A stretch of 64,000 nt of DNA from Vulcanimicrobiota bacterium (GCA_023447635.1 JAEXNA010000085.1:6470-70469), one strand, 5' to 3'; counted from the first letter of the stretch, positions 8,643 to 17,742 are shown. The notes: a model not told the origin generated them from the letters alone. Made by a program: numbers and translations.

Positions 8643-9413
8643 GTGGCCATGAAACGAAAGTTGCTCCTCCTCGCCTTGCTCTGGACCCTGCCGGTGGGCG
8701 CCCTGCCGTTGACTCCGACCGTCTATCTCAACGAGAAAGTTCGTCTGTGCGAACTGGCGATCGGTCAACGGGCGACCTTGCGTTTCGACTTGCGTCCGAT
8801 CGGGGGCGAGCATCTGAAGGTTCGTCTCTATCGCCACGATCAGATGACGAACGACGAGCCGGTAAGAGAGTGGCTGCTCGATCGAGCGGCTGGGGAAGAG
8901 CGGCTTTCGTTTAAAGATCTTCCTCGCAACGTCTACACGCTGACCGCTTTCGCTTGCGATGCGGAAGGTCAACCCCTGGCCCAGTCGGCCCCTTACATTC
9001 ACGTGCAGTATGGCGGCTGGCGAGCCTGGGAGAAGTTTCAGCCGCTGGTCGAAGAGGTGAAGGAGGCGCCCGAGGCGTTCTCTGACCTGGACGTGGCAAC
9101 CCGCATGAACAACCGCGATGTGCAGATCGCCATCGATCCTCCCGCCATCGTGGTGCGGCCGGGGGGCGAGGTGCAGCTGCGGGCCGGTTTCCGGGGGATG
9201 GAGCCAGAGCGGCTGCGCTGGTCCGTGGTGGGAGAGGGGAAACTCACGGCCATCGATGGCTACCACTACGTCTACACCGCCCCCACCGGTCAGGTCGGGA
9301 GCAAGTTGATTCGGGTCGAGATTCAGAGCGAAGCGCATCCCGACATCGTGGGCGGATCGATGATCCTGGTGACCGATGCCGATCCCGAAAGTCTGAACGG
9401 CTCCGGGGAGTAG
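8643..9413 (+). CDS. Secreted hypothetical protein
   Basis: A 256-residue protein with a classical signal peptide (MKRK, Leu-rich core, cleavage near VGA-LPLTP). The mature part is predominantly beta-stranded (TLRFDLRPIG, LKVRLYRHDQ, VYTLTAFACD, IVVRPGGEVQLRAGF) and may form two Ig-like domains; residues 160-250 resemble a BIG/PKD-style sandwich. No catalytic motif is visible. I chose GTG 8643, with GAGGGA nine bases upstream; ATG 8649 is possible. It diverges from ispH and converges with the gluzincin-like protease gene, only 7 bp away. Confidence 0.7.
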   Translation: MAMKRKLLLLALLWTLPVGALPLTPTVYLNEKVRLCELAIGQRATLRFDLRPIGGEHLKVRLYRHDQMTNDEPVREWLLDRAAGEERLSFKDLPRNVYTLTAFACDAEGQPLAQSAPYIHVQYGGWRAWEKFQPLVEEVKEAPEAFSDLDVATRMNNRDVQIAIDPPAIVVRPGGEVQLRAGFRGMEPERLRWSVVGEGKLTAIDGYHYVYTAPTGQVGSKLIRVEIQSEAHPDIVGGSMILVTDADPESLNGSGE

Positions 9414-9420
9414 TGCCCCT

Positions 9421-10551
9421 TTAGTTCGCTTCGGCGGGCGGTGTAACGCCCGGTCGGTCGTCTCGAACTCCGAAGTAGAAGGGACGGAATCCGACGACCT
9501 TATCGCCGTCGTAAAAGCGGGCGATCACTTTTTCGGCGTTGGCCTCGGGCGCGCCGCTGACCAGAAACGCGTTGTTTCCGGTCGGTTCGAACGTGTAGGA
9601 GCGTGATGGGTATCCGCTCTTGTCCAGCCAGACCACTCGAAAGTCGGGATGCTCCTTTTGCAGGCTCTCGTTCGGCTCGAAAGCGATGGCCAGCGGCTTC
9701 TCAGGGGCAAGCCAGTAGCGTCCTTTGGGAGAATGAGGGTAAGCGCTGACCGTTTCATTCACCGCCAGCGACCCGTCGCGCTGTAGCGCCTCTTTCATCG
9801 CGGGCGAAGACGCCTCTAAGCCCGTCAGGCTAAAATCGCCAGCTTCCAGGAACGAGCGGATTTCTCTATTTTCGACCTCCTGCGACAGCAGCAGCGAAGT
9901 CAGCGCGTTACCCTGAGCATGAGAGCCCGATGAAAGGCTGATGCGCAGGTCCGTGTGATAGTGACGCACAGCGTCCTTCTCGGTGTAGTAGCCTTCGCCA
10001 AACTGAGCGTCGGGATTCAAGCGGTGGGCAAACAGGTCGGCCAGCCCTTCGTGCAGCCGGACGGTGGGTAGCTCTTCGGGCGAAGGTAGGTCGGGATACG
10101 CCTTGATCAGCAGGGCGTGAAAGATCTCGTGGTTGATGACGTCGTCCGAATCGAGGCCGGCATTCTTTACAGAGTCGAGATAGGGCAGGCAGATAGCGTC
10201 ATTGACGAAATTGTAGCCGGTTCGCAGCGCATCGGTGGCTTTGCCGACCTCGAATCGCAGTTCCGAAGCTACCGGGCCGAAGTTCTCCCGGAAATAGAGC
10301 ATGGCGTCGTGGGCTACCGAGCGCAACCGCGCGAGGTCCCGCGGCGCGACTTCGGGCGAAGCTGCGATCACGATGGCGGGTAGCGCTTCTGTTTCCTCGG
10401 AAGGGCCGTCCGAAACGGCTGCGGCAGTGGCCTGAAAGCTCTCGTGGGGGGAGGGAAGGGCGGGCTCGTCTGCGAGAGGGGATGGCGAGCCAGCCGCCTT
10501 GGCGCGCTGGGGCGTCGGCGGAACGGAGCGGCTTTGCGAGGGGATGTTCAA
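9421..10551 (-). CDS. Putative gluzincin-type zinc metalloprotease
   Basis: A 376-residue protein. The centre has HEIFHALL (about residues 142-149), the HExxH zinc site, and about 30 residues later EGLADLFAHR, which provides the third ligand glutamate and fits the gluzincin (thermolysin-like) clan. The first 65 residues are Pro/Ser/Ala-rich, without a hydrophobic signal peptide. The last 110 residues look beta-rich. Substrate and location are unknown. Two other peptidases in this window (31481-32137 and 42458-43924) have similar low-complexity leaders. It is convergent with the secreted protein gene at 8643-9413. Confidence 0.7.
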   Translation of the reverse strand: MNIPSQSRSVPPTPQRAKAAGSPSPLADEPALPSPHESFQATAAAVSDGPSEETEALPAIVIAASPEVAPRDLARLRSVAHDAMLYFRENFGPVASELRFEVGKATDALRTGYNFVNDAICLPYLDSVKNAGLDSDDVINHEIFHALLIKAYPDLPSPEELPTVRLHEGLADLFAHRLNPDAQFGEGYYTEKDAVRHYHTDLRISLSSGSHAQGNALTSLLLSQEVENREIRSFLEAGDFSLTGLEASSPAMKEALQRDGSLAVNETVSAYPHSPKGRYWLAPEKPLAIAFEPNESLQKEHPDFRVVWLDKSGYPSRSYTFEPTGNNAFLVSGAPEANAEKVIARFYDGDKVVGFRPFYFGVRDDRPGVTPPAEAN

Positions 10552-10652
10552 GCTAGAGAAGGTTCGTCTCCCTCATCCGTTTTCCTGTGGGCTGACGTCT
10601 CTGGAGCGATGTTGGGAATGGATTCGCGCGGAGACGACGAACGGGCGCCAAC

Positions 10653-11612
10653 ATGAGACTCTTCGCTCGGGCGCTTCGTCGCTTTTCCTTGCGCGGGCTC
10701 GCCGGGGTTGGGGCGCTCCTCTGGGTTCTGCACGCTCCTCTGGCCGCCCAGCAGCTCTATGTTCGTAATCAGCCTTTCGAAGGCGTGGTTTCCCGCGAGG
10801 CGGGGGCGCTCTGGGTCGACTTGGCCGTGCTGCAGCGAACCCTGGGTTTCGAGTCGACCCTGGAAACCGACGGAGCCAGAGTGCAGGGGAAACTGGTGCG
10901 GACTCGGACGGAGAGCGGGATCGTTCTGGTTTCGCTATCTCAGGTCGCGGCAGCGCTCGGAGCGGTGGTCCGTGAGGACCCCCAGTTCAACACCGTCGAC
11001 GTGCACCTGGCGGTGAAGCCCAAAGTGGGTGTCGGGTTAGAGATAGGCGACTCTTCGTCCGTCTCGGTCCCCGGTGCCGAGGCGTCCGCTCCGCTGCCGC
11101 CCGGCGAGAAGGTCCAGACGGCAGCCTTCAATTTCGTCCTACCCGAGGGGATGCTGGTCACTCGCGACCCGCGAATGATCCGGAGCTTTCTCGAGGATGG
11201 CGCCGGCCCGCTCGACGGCGACTTCAAGCTGGACGCGATGGTCTACTTCAAAGACGATCCCAAGTTCAAAAAAGGCGCCGCCGTCTTCAGCTGGTTTCTG
11301 GGAGATGTCCCGCCTGGTCTCGAGGACGAGCGACGGCTGCTAGCTTATCAGCAGCAGGCCGTGGCTTCGATCCTTGCGGACATGGGGGTCAGCTTGGCCG
11401 ATATGCCCCAGGTGGTGAGTACGGGTGGCCAGCGCTTCGTGCTGGGGGCGGGGGTCTCACGACGCCCGCCGCCCAAGGGGCTGATGGCTCTACTGCGGAT
11501 CGACCCGAAAAGAAAGCGCTACTATCAGGTCCTGGCCAGCGACATCTCCCAGTCCGAAGAGAAACCCACCGTCGCCTTCATGCAGCTGCTCTCGAGCGTG
11601 ACGACGAAGTAG
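10653..11612 (+). CDS. Exported hypothetical protein
   Basis: A 319-residue protein with a long basic N-region, a hydrophobic core (ALLWVLHAPLA) and a likely signal-peptidase site at LAAQ-Q. Residues 35-115 resemble the stalk-like copper amine oxidase N-terminal domain seen in many exported proteins (LYVRNQPF, VDLAVLQRTLGF, LVSLSQVAAALGA). The rest (FNFVLPEGML, MVYFKDDPKFKKGA) is not recognised. No catalytic motif is visible. It diverges from the gluzincin-like gene with about 100 bp between, and converges with the RNA methyltransferase gene. Confidence 0.65.
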   Translation: MRLFARALRRFSLRGLAGVGALLWVLHAPLAAQQLYVRNQPFEGVVSREAGALWVDLAVLQRTLGFESTLETDGARVQGKLVRTRTESGIVLVSLSQVAAALGAVVREDPQFNTVDVHLAVKPKVGVGLEIGDSSSVSVPGAEASAPLPPGEKVQTAAFNFVLPEGMLVTRDPRMIRSFLEDGAGPLDGDFKLDAMVYFKDDPKFKKGAAVFSWFLGDVPPGLEDERRLLAYQQQAVASILADMGVSLADMPQVVSTGGQRFVLGAGVSRRPPPKGLMALLRIDPKRKRYYQVLASDISQSEEKPTVAFMQLLSSVTTK

Positions 11613-11622
11613 GCCGGCCCAC

Positions 11623-12981
11623 TCAGGAGCGAGCACGGAAGTGCAGCAGCAATTCCACGTGGTGGGTCTGCGGAAAGAAGTCGAACGCCTGATAGGCGAG
11701 CAGTTCATAAGAGGCGTCGAGATCGTCGAGCTCTTCCATCAGTCGATGGGGGTTACACGAGATGTAAAACAGCTCTTTGGAGGGCGGACGCTCGCGGAGC
11801 AGCTTGAGCAGCTTCGGGTGGCAGCCAGAGCGCGGGGGGTCTAGCAGCAGAAGGTCCGTTTCGAGATGGCTCCAGTTTTCGGCCGGCATGGCCTCGAAGC
11901 GCGCCTCGATACCGTTGCGGCTGGCGCTGACTCTCGCATCGAGAACGGCCTGCTCGACCAGTTCCACCCCGGTCAGAGAATCGCCGGGACGGGCCAGGTA
12001 GAGCCCGATAGAGCCGACCCCACAAAAAAGATCGAGTAAGCGACCACCGGTCGGGGTCTGGCGCCAGGCCTTCATCGTGTCGAGCAGGCGAAGGTAGGCA
12101 GGGGGGTTGACCTGATAAAAGGAGCGCCAGTTCAGTTCGAACTCGAGCTCTCCCAGCTTCTCGGTCCAGCTTTGAGGGCCGTACAGCGGCTCTTCCCGCT
12201 CCGGAACCACCGCGCCCGTGACGACAGACTGCCAGAGCAAAAGGGCGCCGCGGATCCCGGCCCGCTGAAGCCGGTCGATCAGCTCCTGGCGGGCTTCAGC
12301 GGTCAGGTCGGCGGTCGTTTGCACCACCAGCGCCAGCAGATCCTGATTGGAACTCGAGGAGCGGCGGTAGAGCAGGTAGCGCAGATCGCCCCCGCCGTGA
12401 CGGCCATCCCAACCCTTGAGGTCGTAACGATGGGCCCACTCTCGGAGGGAGGCGATCGTGGTGGCGGGAAGCGCGGTCAGCCAGCAGCGATGAACATCGA
12501 CGAGTTTGTCGAAGCGGCCGCGTCGGTGAAATCCCAGCCGGGTCACCCCGTCGGATTCTCGCAAGAAGCTCAGTTCGACTTTGGTGCGATAGGCAAACGC
12601 GGTGGGCGAACCGACCGGTGGGTGGGCTGCCGCCTCGGGGAACCGCTCGGCTAACTGGGCGTACAGGGGCGATGTCTTGACTTCCAGGGCGTGCTCTTCG
12701 GGCATCTGCTGCATAGTGCAACCGCCGCAAACCCCAAAATGAGAGCAAACGACCGGACGGCGAAGCGGATGAGCTTGCTCGATCTGTAACAGGTCGCCCT
12801 GTTCGCCACGACGCCCACGCTTGCCGCGCCGAGCCCGCACCGTCTCTCCGGGGATACCGCTGTGAAAGTTCAGGGGTCGCCCCGTGCCGGGCAGTTCAAT
12901 CCAGAACCGCCCCTTTTTGTCCGGTCCGAGGGTCACTCCGCTAAGCGGCGCCTGCCGTACCTGTCCTCGCCTTTTCGCCAT
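11623..12981 (-). CDS. 23S rRNA (uracil-C5)-methyltransferase, TrmA/RlmD family
   Basis: Methylates C5 of a uridine in rRNA or tRNA using S-adenosylmethionine. The 452-residue protein has an N-terminal TRAM-like beta barrel (about 12-70), the Fe-S motif CSHFGVCGGC with a further Cys in HRCW, the SAM-binding LDLFCGVGSIGL, the DPPRSG motif and the catalytic cysteine in YISCNP near the C-terminus. These are all features of the RlmC/RlmD/TrmA group; which uridine is modified cannot be told from sequence alone. It is convergent with the exported protein gene at 10653-11612. Confidence 0.93.
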   Translation of the reverse strand: MAKRRGQVRQAPLSGVTLGPDKKGRFWIELPGTGRPLNFHSGIPGETVRARRGKRGRRGEQGDLLQIEQAHPLRRPVVCSHFGVCGGCTMQQMPEEHALEVKTSPLYAQLAERFPEAAAHPPVGSPTAFAYRTKVELSFLRESDGVTRLGFHRRGRFDKLVDVHRCWLTALPATTIASLREWAHRYDLKGWDGRHGGGDLRYLLYRRSSSSNQDLLALVVQTTADLTAEARQELIDRLQRAGIRGALLLWQSVVTGAVVPEREEPLYGPQSWTEKLGELEFELNWRSFYQVNPPAYLRLLDTMKAWRQTPTGGRLLDLFCGVGSIGLYLARPGDSLTGVELVEQAVLDARVSASRNGIEARFEAMPAENWSHLETDLLLLDPPRSGCHPKLLKLLRERPPSKELFYISCNPHRLMEELDDLDASYELLAYQAFDFFPQTHHVELLLHFRARS

Positions 12982-13085
12982 TCGGGCGCTTTGCGCTAAG
13001 CTACCTGGGAAATCCTGGAAGGGAGCCTACAGTTGGTCGAGACGGTAGCAGTAATCCAAGGAAGGGGGGGCGAACGGCGCTGGCC

Positions 13086-13709
13086 ATGGCCAGTATCTAT
13101 GAACTCAAAGGACGATTTCAGGGTCTGTTGCGCCCTCTTACGCGAGGGCTGGCTAAGGCCGGAGTGACGGCTAACGGCGTCACGACGGCGGCCCTGTTTC
13201 TCTCTCTGGCGATAGGGCTGGCCTGCTGGCTGATTCCGGATCCCAGAGTGCTGCTGTTACTCCCCATCGGACTGTTCGTCCGTATGGGTCTCAACGCCAT
13301 CGACGGGATGCTGGCTCGAGAGCACGGGCAGAAGTCCGTGCTGGGCGGCTTCCTCAATGAGGTCGGCGACGTGCTGAGCGATGCGTTCGTCTACCTGCCG
13401 TTAGCCTGGCGCCCGGAGTTTTGTGGTAGTGCCATCGCGCTGTTCGTCGGGATGGCTTTCCTGACCGAGTTCGTGGGCGTGGTGGCCGTCAGTCAGGGCG
13501 CCAGCCGACGCTACGACGGTCCGATGGGGAAGAGCGATCGCGCTTTCCTGTTGGGCGCTATCGGTCTGCTTTTGGGGCAGGGGGTCAACCCGTTTCTGTG
13601 GTTGACCGCGCTGCTCTGGTTGGGCGTGGCGCTGGGCGCGCTCACGGTGGCTCGACGTGTGGGCCGCAGTCTCGAAGAGGTGCAATCAGATGAACTCCCT
13701 GTGGACTAA
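13086..13709 (+). CDS. CDP-alcohol phosphatidyltransferase, YnbA/YnjF-like
   Basis: Transfers a phosphatidyl group from CDP-diacylglycerol to an alcohol. The 207-residue protein has about five membrane helices and the family motif in modified form: the core DGMLAR is intact, but the first and third of the four catalytic aspartates are Asn (NAIDG; GFLNEVGD). This Asn pattern is what I recall for the YnbA/YnjF subgroup rather than PgsA or PssA, so the acceptor alcohol is uncertain. It overlaps the CdsA-like gene by 20 bp and starts a phospholipid operon with a cytidylyltransferase and an acyltransferase. Confidence 0.88.
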   Translation: MASIYELKGRFQGLLRPLTRGLAKAGVTANGVTTAALFLSLAIGLACWLIPDPRVLLLLPIGLFVRMGLNAIDGMLAREHGQKSVLGGFLNEVGDVLSDAFVYLPLAWRPEFCGSAIALFVGMAFLTEFVGVVAVSQGASRRYDGPMGKSDRAFLLGAIGLLLGQGVNPFLWLTALLWLGVALGALTVARRVGRSLEEVQSDELPVD

Positions 13710-14670
13710 CCCTCCTTCCGTCATGGATCTCAAGGCCGTGGACAACCCGGTTGTCCTGTGGGCCCTGGCCAGCCTGTTCCTGATCCTGGTGGTCGCCACC
13801 ATTATCGTGAACTATCTCCATTCCCGTGGGGGATCGGGAGAGTTCGACGAGATTGTCCAGCGGTTACGCACGTGGTGGATCATCGTGCTCCTGCTCTCTT
13901 CGGCGATCCTATTGTCCTCGGGCGCGTCCCTGGTCTTCTTTGCCTTTATCTCGTTTTTGGCCCTGAAAGAGTTCCTGACTCTGGCGCCGACCCGCAAAGT
14001 CGACCGGAACGTGCTGTTCTATATCTACCTGGCCATCCCGGTTCAGTACCTTTGGGCAGCGCTGGAATGGTACGGCATGTTCATCATCTTTGTCCCGGTC
14101 TACCTGTTCTTGTTCGTGCCGCTGCGCATGGTGCTGTCTGGCAACACCAAGAACTTTCTCAAGGCTGCGGGGATCCTGCACTGGGGCGTGATGACCACGG
14201 TCTTCTCGATCTCCCACCTGGGTTTTCTGCTGATGCTTCCGGCCGCTCCCGGCAATCCGTATGGGGATGGGCCGGCGCTGGTGCTGTATCTGATCATTTT
14301 GACCCAACTCAACGACGTGGCTCAGTACGTCTGGGGCAAGACGCTGGGCTCCCGTCGCGTGGTCCCGAGCGTCAGCCCTAACAAGACATGGGAAGGTCTG
14401 GTAGGAGGGGCGCTGACGACCACTCTGCTGGCCACCATCCTGAGCCCCTGGATGACCCCTCTGAACCTGTGGCAGGGCGCCCTGGGCGGCCTGGGGATCG
14501 GCCTCTTCGGCTTTGTCGGGGACGTCTGCGTTTCGGCCGTGAAGCGCGACCTGGGGATCAAGGATACCTCTCAGATGCTTCCTGGCCACGGCGGTGTGCT
14601 CGACCGGGTCGACAGCCTGACCTATACCGCGCCGCTGTTTTTCCACTACGTCTACTACATCTGTCACTAA
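13690..14670 (+). CDS. Phosphatidate cytidylyltransferase, CdsA/YnbB-like
   Basis: Makes CDP-diacylglycerol from CTP and phosphatidic acid in the membrane. The 326-residue polytopic protein has the CdsA signature near its C-terminus (SAVKRDLGIKD, then LPGHGGVLDRVDS) and SPNKTWEG upstream. ATG 13690 has GAGG nine bases before it and overlaps the preceding gene by 20 bp, implying coupling; ATG 13723 is an alternative. As in the E. coli ynbAB pair, it sits directly after the CDP-alcohol transferase and would feed it substrate. The plsC gene follows 12 bp later. Confidence 0.92.
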   Translation: MNSLWTNPPSVMDLKAVDNPVVLWALASLFLILVVATIIVNYLHSRGGSGEFDEIVQRLRTWWIIVLLLSSAILLSSGASLVFFAFISFLALKEFLTLAPTRKVDRNVLFYIYLAIPVQYLWAALEWYGMFIIFVPVYLFLFVPLRMVLSGNTKNFLKAAGILHWGVMTTVFSISHLGFLLMLPAAPGNPYGDGPALVLYLIILTQLNDVAQYVWGKTLGSRRVVPSVSPNKTWEGLVGGALTTTLLATILSPWMTPLNLWQGALGGLGIGLFGFVGDVCVSAVKRDLGIKDTSQMLPGHGGVLDRVDSLTYTAPLFFHYVYYICH

Positions 14671-14682
14671 GGGGGCTTCCGT

Positions 14683-15333
14683 ATGCTGGCTCGTATCGCG
14701 CGTTTTATCTGGTTCAACCTGTTTGTCCGGCCGCTGGTCTTCCTTTACCTCGGGGTGAACATCCGACGGCGCAATCTGCTGCCTCGTAAGGGGCCGGCCA
14801 TTCTGGTGGCCAACCACAACTCTCACCTCGACACCTTGCTCCTGATGATCGCGGTCCCCTCGTCGCTGCTCCGGCATCTGCGACCGGTGGCTGCCGCCGA
14901 CTACTGGCTCAAGGGGAAGTTCCGCACCTGGTTCTCCCACAACGTGCTCAATATCGTCCCTATCTTCCGCAACAAAGCCGACCGTGGCGAGAATTCGGAC
15001 CCGCTCGCCGGGATCGATAAGGCCCTCGACGAAGGTTCGGCGGTAATCTTCTTCCCGGAAGGCTCGCGCGGCGAGCCGGAAGAGATGACCGGGTTCAAAC
15101 GGGGCATCGCCATCCTGGCAGCGCGGCACCCTGACGTTCCGATCGTGCCTATCTTCCTCCAGGGACTGGGGCGCGCTCTTCCGCGCGGCGAGGGCATGGT
15201 CGTCCCGTTCGTGTGCGACATGTTCGTGGGAGAGCATCTTTATTGGGGCGGCGATGAGGCCGAGTTCATGGACCGCTTGAAGCGCCGCTTCGACACCCTG
15301 TCGCGCGAAGGCTATCGGCCTCAATGGGAGTAG
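14683..15333 (+). CDS. 1-acylglycerol-3-phosphate acyltransferase-like protein (PlsC family)
   Basis: Expected to acylate lysophosphatidic acid or a related acceptor. The 216-residue protein has an N-terminal hydrophobic anchor, the catalytic NHxxxxD motif (NHNSHLD) and the acceptor-binding FPEGSRG. It comes 12 bp after the CdsA-like gene and 10 bp before the Nudix-MBL gene, so the first three genes could carry lysophosphatidate to CDP-diacylglycerol to a phosphodiester lipid. GGGGG ahead of ATG 14683 may serve as ribosome-binding site. Confidence 0.92.
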   Translation: MLARIARFIWFNLFVRPLVFLYLGVNIRRRNLLPRKGPAILVANHNSHLDTLLLMIAVPSSLLRHLRPVAAADYWLKGKFRTWFSHNVLNIVPIFRNKADRGENSDPLAGIDKALDEGSAVIFFPEGSRGEPEEMTGFKRGIAILAARHPDVPIVPIFLQGLGRALPRGEGMVVPFVCDMFVGEHLYWGGDEAEFMDRLKRRFDTLSREGYRPQWE

Positions 15334-15343
15334 GCTCTCAGGG

Positions 15344-16678
15344 ATGAGTAAAGCGTTTCGCCCCTCGGCCGCCGTCCTGCTGCATCGTGGCTCTCAGGTC
15401 TGGCTGGGCCAGCGCGGCGCGACTCGTTTCCTGCCCGGATTCTGGGTTTTCCCCGGCGGCGGGTGCGACGCCGCCGAGTCGGCAGAGCAGGCGGCTCGTC
15501 GCGAGTTGGAAGAGGAGACGGGGCTCTTACTCGAGACCCCGCTCGGGCCGCTGGCCCGAGCCATCACTCCGGCCTATGCGCCGGTTCGCTACGACTGCCT
15601 GGTCTATCAGGCCGAAATCCCCTCAGGGGTCGAACCCGTGGCCGACGGCACCGAGTTGGTCCAGGGGCGCTGGTTCGAGGTCGAAGAAGCGCTGGAGTTG
15701 CGCGACCGCGGGCTGTTACAGCTGGCTCCGCCCACCTGGCGCCAGCTTCGCCTGTTCGCCTCGGTGCTAGCTGGAGAGCGGGCGTTCCCGGACGAGGCCG
15801 AGGCGTTTGCCGGGCCCGCGCCGGCCGACCAGGAGGTCCTACCGATGGCCTCGGGAGTGACCGTTGTTCCGCTGCGCTCACCGGCCATGCCGCCGGCGGC
15901 TTGGACCAACGCTCTGCTGGTGGGGGAGCAGCGTCTCTATGTGATCGACCCTGGAGGGGAGGACCCTGCGGTGCTCCGCGACGAGATCGACCGCAGGCGG
16001 GCGAGCGGGGCCGAGATCGCCGGGGTCGTTCTTACCCATCACCATCCCGACCACCTGGCCGGATATCTCTCGCTAGGGCTGGCCGACCTTCCGCTTTACT
16101 GCCATCCGATCACCCGCCCGCTCTTGCCTGAGAGTTTTCCCACCCCTCTCGACTGGAACGACGGCGAGCGTCTCGAGGTCGAGCCAGGTCTGAGCATGGT
16201 GGCTCACTGGACTCCCGGCCACGCTCCCGGGCACCTGGCTGTCGAGGTCCCCGAGCGACGTTGCCTGCTGGCGGCGGACCTGATCAGTAGTCTTTCTTCG
16301 ATCGTGATTCCATCCTCGAACGGCGACCTGGTAGCCTACTTGGATTCGTTGGCTCGGATGCGGGCACTGGACTGCCACCTGGTGATCCCGTCGCACGGCC
16401 CGCCTTACGGCCAGGGCAGCGACCCTTTTGGTCAGGCCATCGCCCATCGACAGAAGCGGGAGGAGCAGGTTCTGCGAACTTTGCAAAGCGTCGAGACCCC
16501 GGTCGCGCTCGACGCTCTGACCGGGGTTATCTATCGCGGGCTCGACGAGCGGCTCTTTCCCGCGGCTCGCGCCAACGTCTGGCATCACCTTCGGAAGCTG
16601 GCCCAGGAAGGACATTGCTCCGAGGGGGAGGCCGGGTGGTCTCCCCTAGGGCCCCCGCCGCCAGGTCAGGGCGGGTAG
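15344..16678 (+). CDS. Nudix hydrolase fused to metallo-beta-lactamase (LACTB2-like)
   Basis: A 444-residue two-enzyme protein. Residues 1-150 form a Nudix domain with a complete box (GGxxxxxExxxxxxxREL-EETG around residue 40). Residues 170-360 are a metallo-beta-lactamase fold with HHHPDHLAG, the GHAPGH segment and SHGPPY. Residues 370-430 look like the winged-helix tail of LACTB2-type hydrolases. The substrates are unknown; Nudix domains cleave nucleoside diphosphate-X bonds, and CoA or nucleotide esters are plausible. It is the last gene of the phospholipid operon. Its 3' end overlaps the convergent methyltransferase gene by 33 bp. Confidence 0.9.
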   Translation: MSKAFRPSAAVLLHRGSQVWLGQRGATRFLPGFWVFPGGGCDAAESAEQAARRELEEETGLLLETPLGPLARAITPAYAPVRYDCLVYQAEIPSGVEPVADGTELVQGRWFEVEEALELRDRGLLQLAPPTWRQLRLFASVLAGERAFPDEAEAFAGPAPADQEVLPMASGVTVVPLRSPAMPPAAWTNALLVGEQRLYVIDPGGEDPAVLRDEIDRRRASGAEIAGVVLTHHHPDHLAGYLSLGLADLPLYCHPITRPLLPESFPTPLDWNDGERLEVEPGLSMVAHWTPGHAPGHLAVEVPERRCLLAADLISSLSSIVIPSSNGDLVAYLDSLARMRALDCHLVIPSHGPPYGQGSDPFGQAIAHRQKREEQVLRTLQSVETPVALDALTGVIYRGLDERLFPAARANVWHHLRKLAQEGHCSEGEAGWSPLGPPPPGQGG

Positions 16679-17701
16679 CTGAAGCCCCTGATCGGCCGGC
16701 GACTCGAAGGACTCCCCGGTGGCATCGTCGTGAGGAAAAATCTCCAGCGCCACGTGGCGTAGCCAGGCTCCGCCTTCCAGGGGAAACTGTCGACGGACCG
16801 AGTAGCGATAGCTTCGCCGGCCATTCAGTAGCCCGGCCAGGTCTCGGCGCAGGGGGTCTTCGGCCTGGGCGCCTCGCCCAAGGGCGCGGCTAAAGACCGT
16901 CAACAGAGCTCTCCCGCGGGGGGTCAGCGCTTCCACCAGCCTGCTCAGCAGTTCGAGAAAGTGAGAGGCGGGGCCGGTGGCGTAGAGCGTCGAGCGCCCT
17001 CCCAGTTCGGGGGATAGGGTCGGTGGGTTGCCGACGATGAGGTCGTACCTGCTGTCGAGGACGGATGTGGCCTCGGAGCAAACGTAGCTGTAGTTCGTCA
17101 ACCCCTGGGCCCGAGCGGCCAGTTCGGCCAGCTGTATGGCCGGCTGGTGGATGTCGACGCCTACCAACTCTCCGGGGAAGACGGAAAGTCCCAGCCCTAC
17201 GCCTCCTCCACCACAGCAGAGGTCGAGGACCCGGAGGGGAGGTCCCTGTAGAAAACCCAGGAGTCGCCGAGCGCCCGCCATCAGGAACAACGTGTCGTCG
17301 CCGAAGTAGACCAGGGAGTCGTCCTGGATTTCGGGTCGGCTGTGCAGAACGTAGCGACCGAAGCGAGAAAGCAGTCGCCAACGCGGAAGGGGTCCGTCCC
17401 ACAGCGCCTGGAGGGCGGGTGGGGAGGGAGACCCTGGGCGCCTGTGGCCCAGCGTCAGCTGACGGAAAAGGTCGTGCAGAGAAGGGGAGAGTCGACGCCA
17501 GTACCAGCGCGGCACGGCGACCTCTTCGATATTGCACTCCCCCGCGCGGAAGCGCTGGAAGGCCCGTCGTTCGCGAGCCGGCGACCAGTGGCGCGCGGTG
17601 AACAGCGGAAGACGTGAGGTCGCGCTATAGCCCAGGGTGTCCAGGGCGGAAAAGGCCTCCCGCAGCTCGTTGGGCGCAGGGCATTCGGGCAGCCGATGCA
17701 T
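16646..17701 (-). CDS. SAM-dependent methyltransferase with NPP motif
   Basis: A 351-residue class I methyltransferase. The SAM-binding motif I is LDLCCGGGGVGL (about residue 160), followed by the acidic VGVDIH and the catalytic-type VGNPP (about 228), typical of enzymes that methylate exocyclic amines or glutamine amides (RsmC/HemK/TrmN6-like). The first 140 residues are Arg- and Leu-rich, probably a recognition domain. The target is unknown. It overlaps the convergent Nudix-MBL gene by 33 bp and diverges from the zinc-finger gene at 17743 with a 41-bp gap. Confidence 0.82.
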   Translation of the reverse strand: MHRLPECPAPNELREAFSALDTLGYSATSRLPLFTARHWSPARERRAFQRFRAGECNIEEVAVPRWYWRRLSPSLHDLFRQLTLGHRRPGSPSPPALQALWDGPLPRWRLLSRFGRYVLHSRPEIQDDSLVYFGDDTLFLMAGARRLLGFLQGPPLRVLDLCCGGGGVGLGLSVFPGELVGVDIHQPAIQLAELAARAQGLTNYSYVCSEATSVLDSRYDLIVGNPPTLSPELGGRSTLYATGPASHFLELLSRLVEALTPRGRALLTVFSRALGRGAQAEDPLRRDLAGLLNGRRSYRYSVRRQFPLEGGAWLRHVALEIFPHDDATGESFESPADQGLQLPALTWRRGP

Positions 17702-17742
17702 GGCGAGAAAGATTCTTTCCGCCGACCGCGTAGTCCCTTCAG

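Noticed and set aside
8442..9338. N-terminal extension of ispH to 9338
   Set aside because: IspH proteins start at the MKVFLA-type sequence. The extra 299 codons overlap the plus-strand secreted protein and lack similarity to anything I know.
13909..15324. A 471-codon minus-strand frame opposite the lipid cassette
   Set aside because: Gln/Asp/Arg-rich composition with no motif; the plus strand encodes three clear enzymes.
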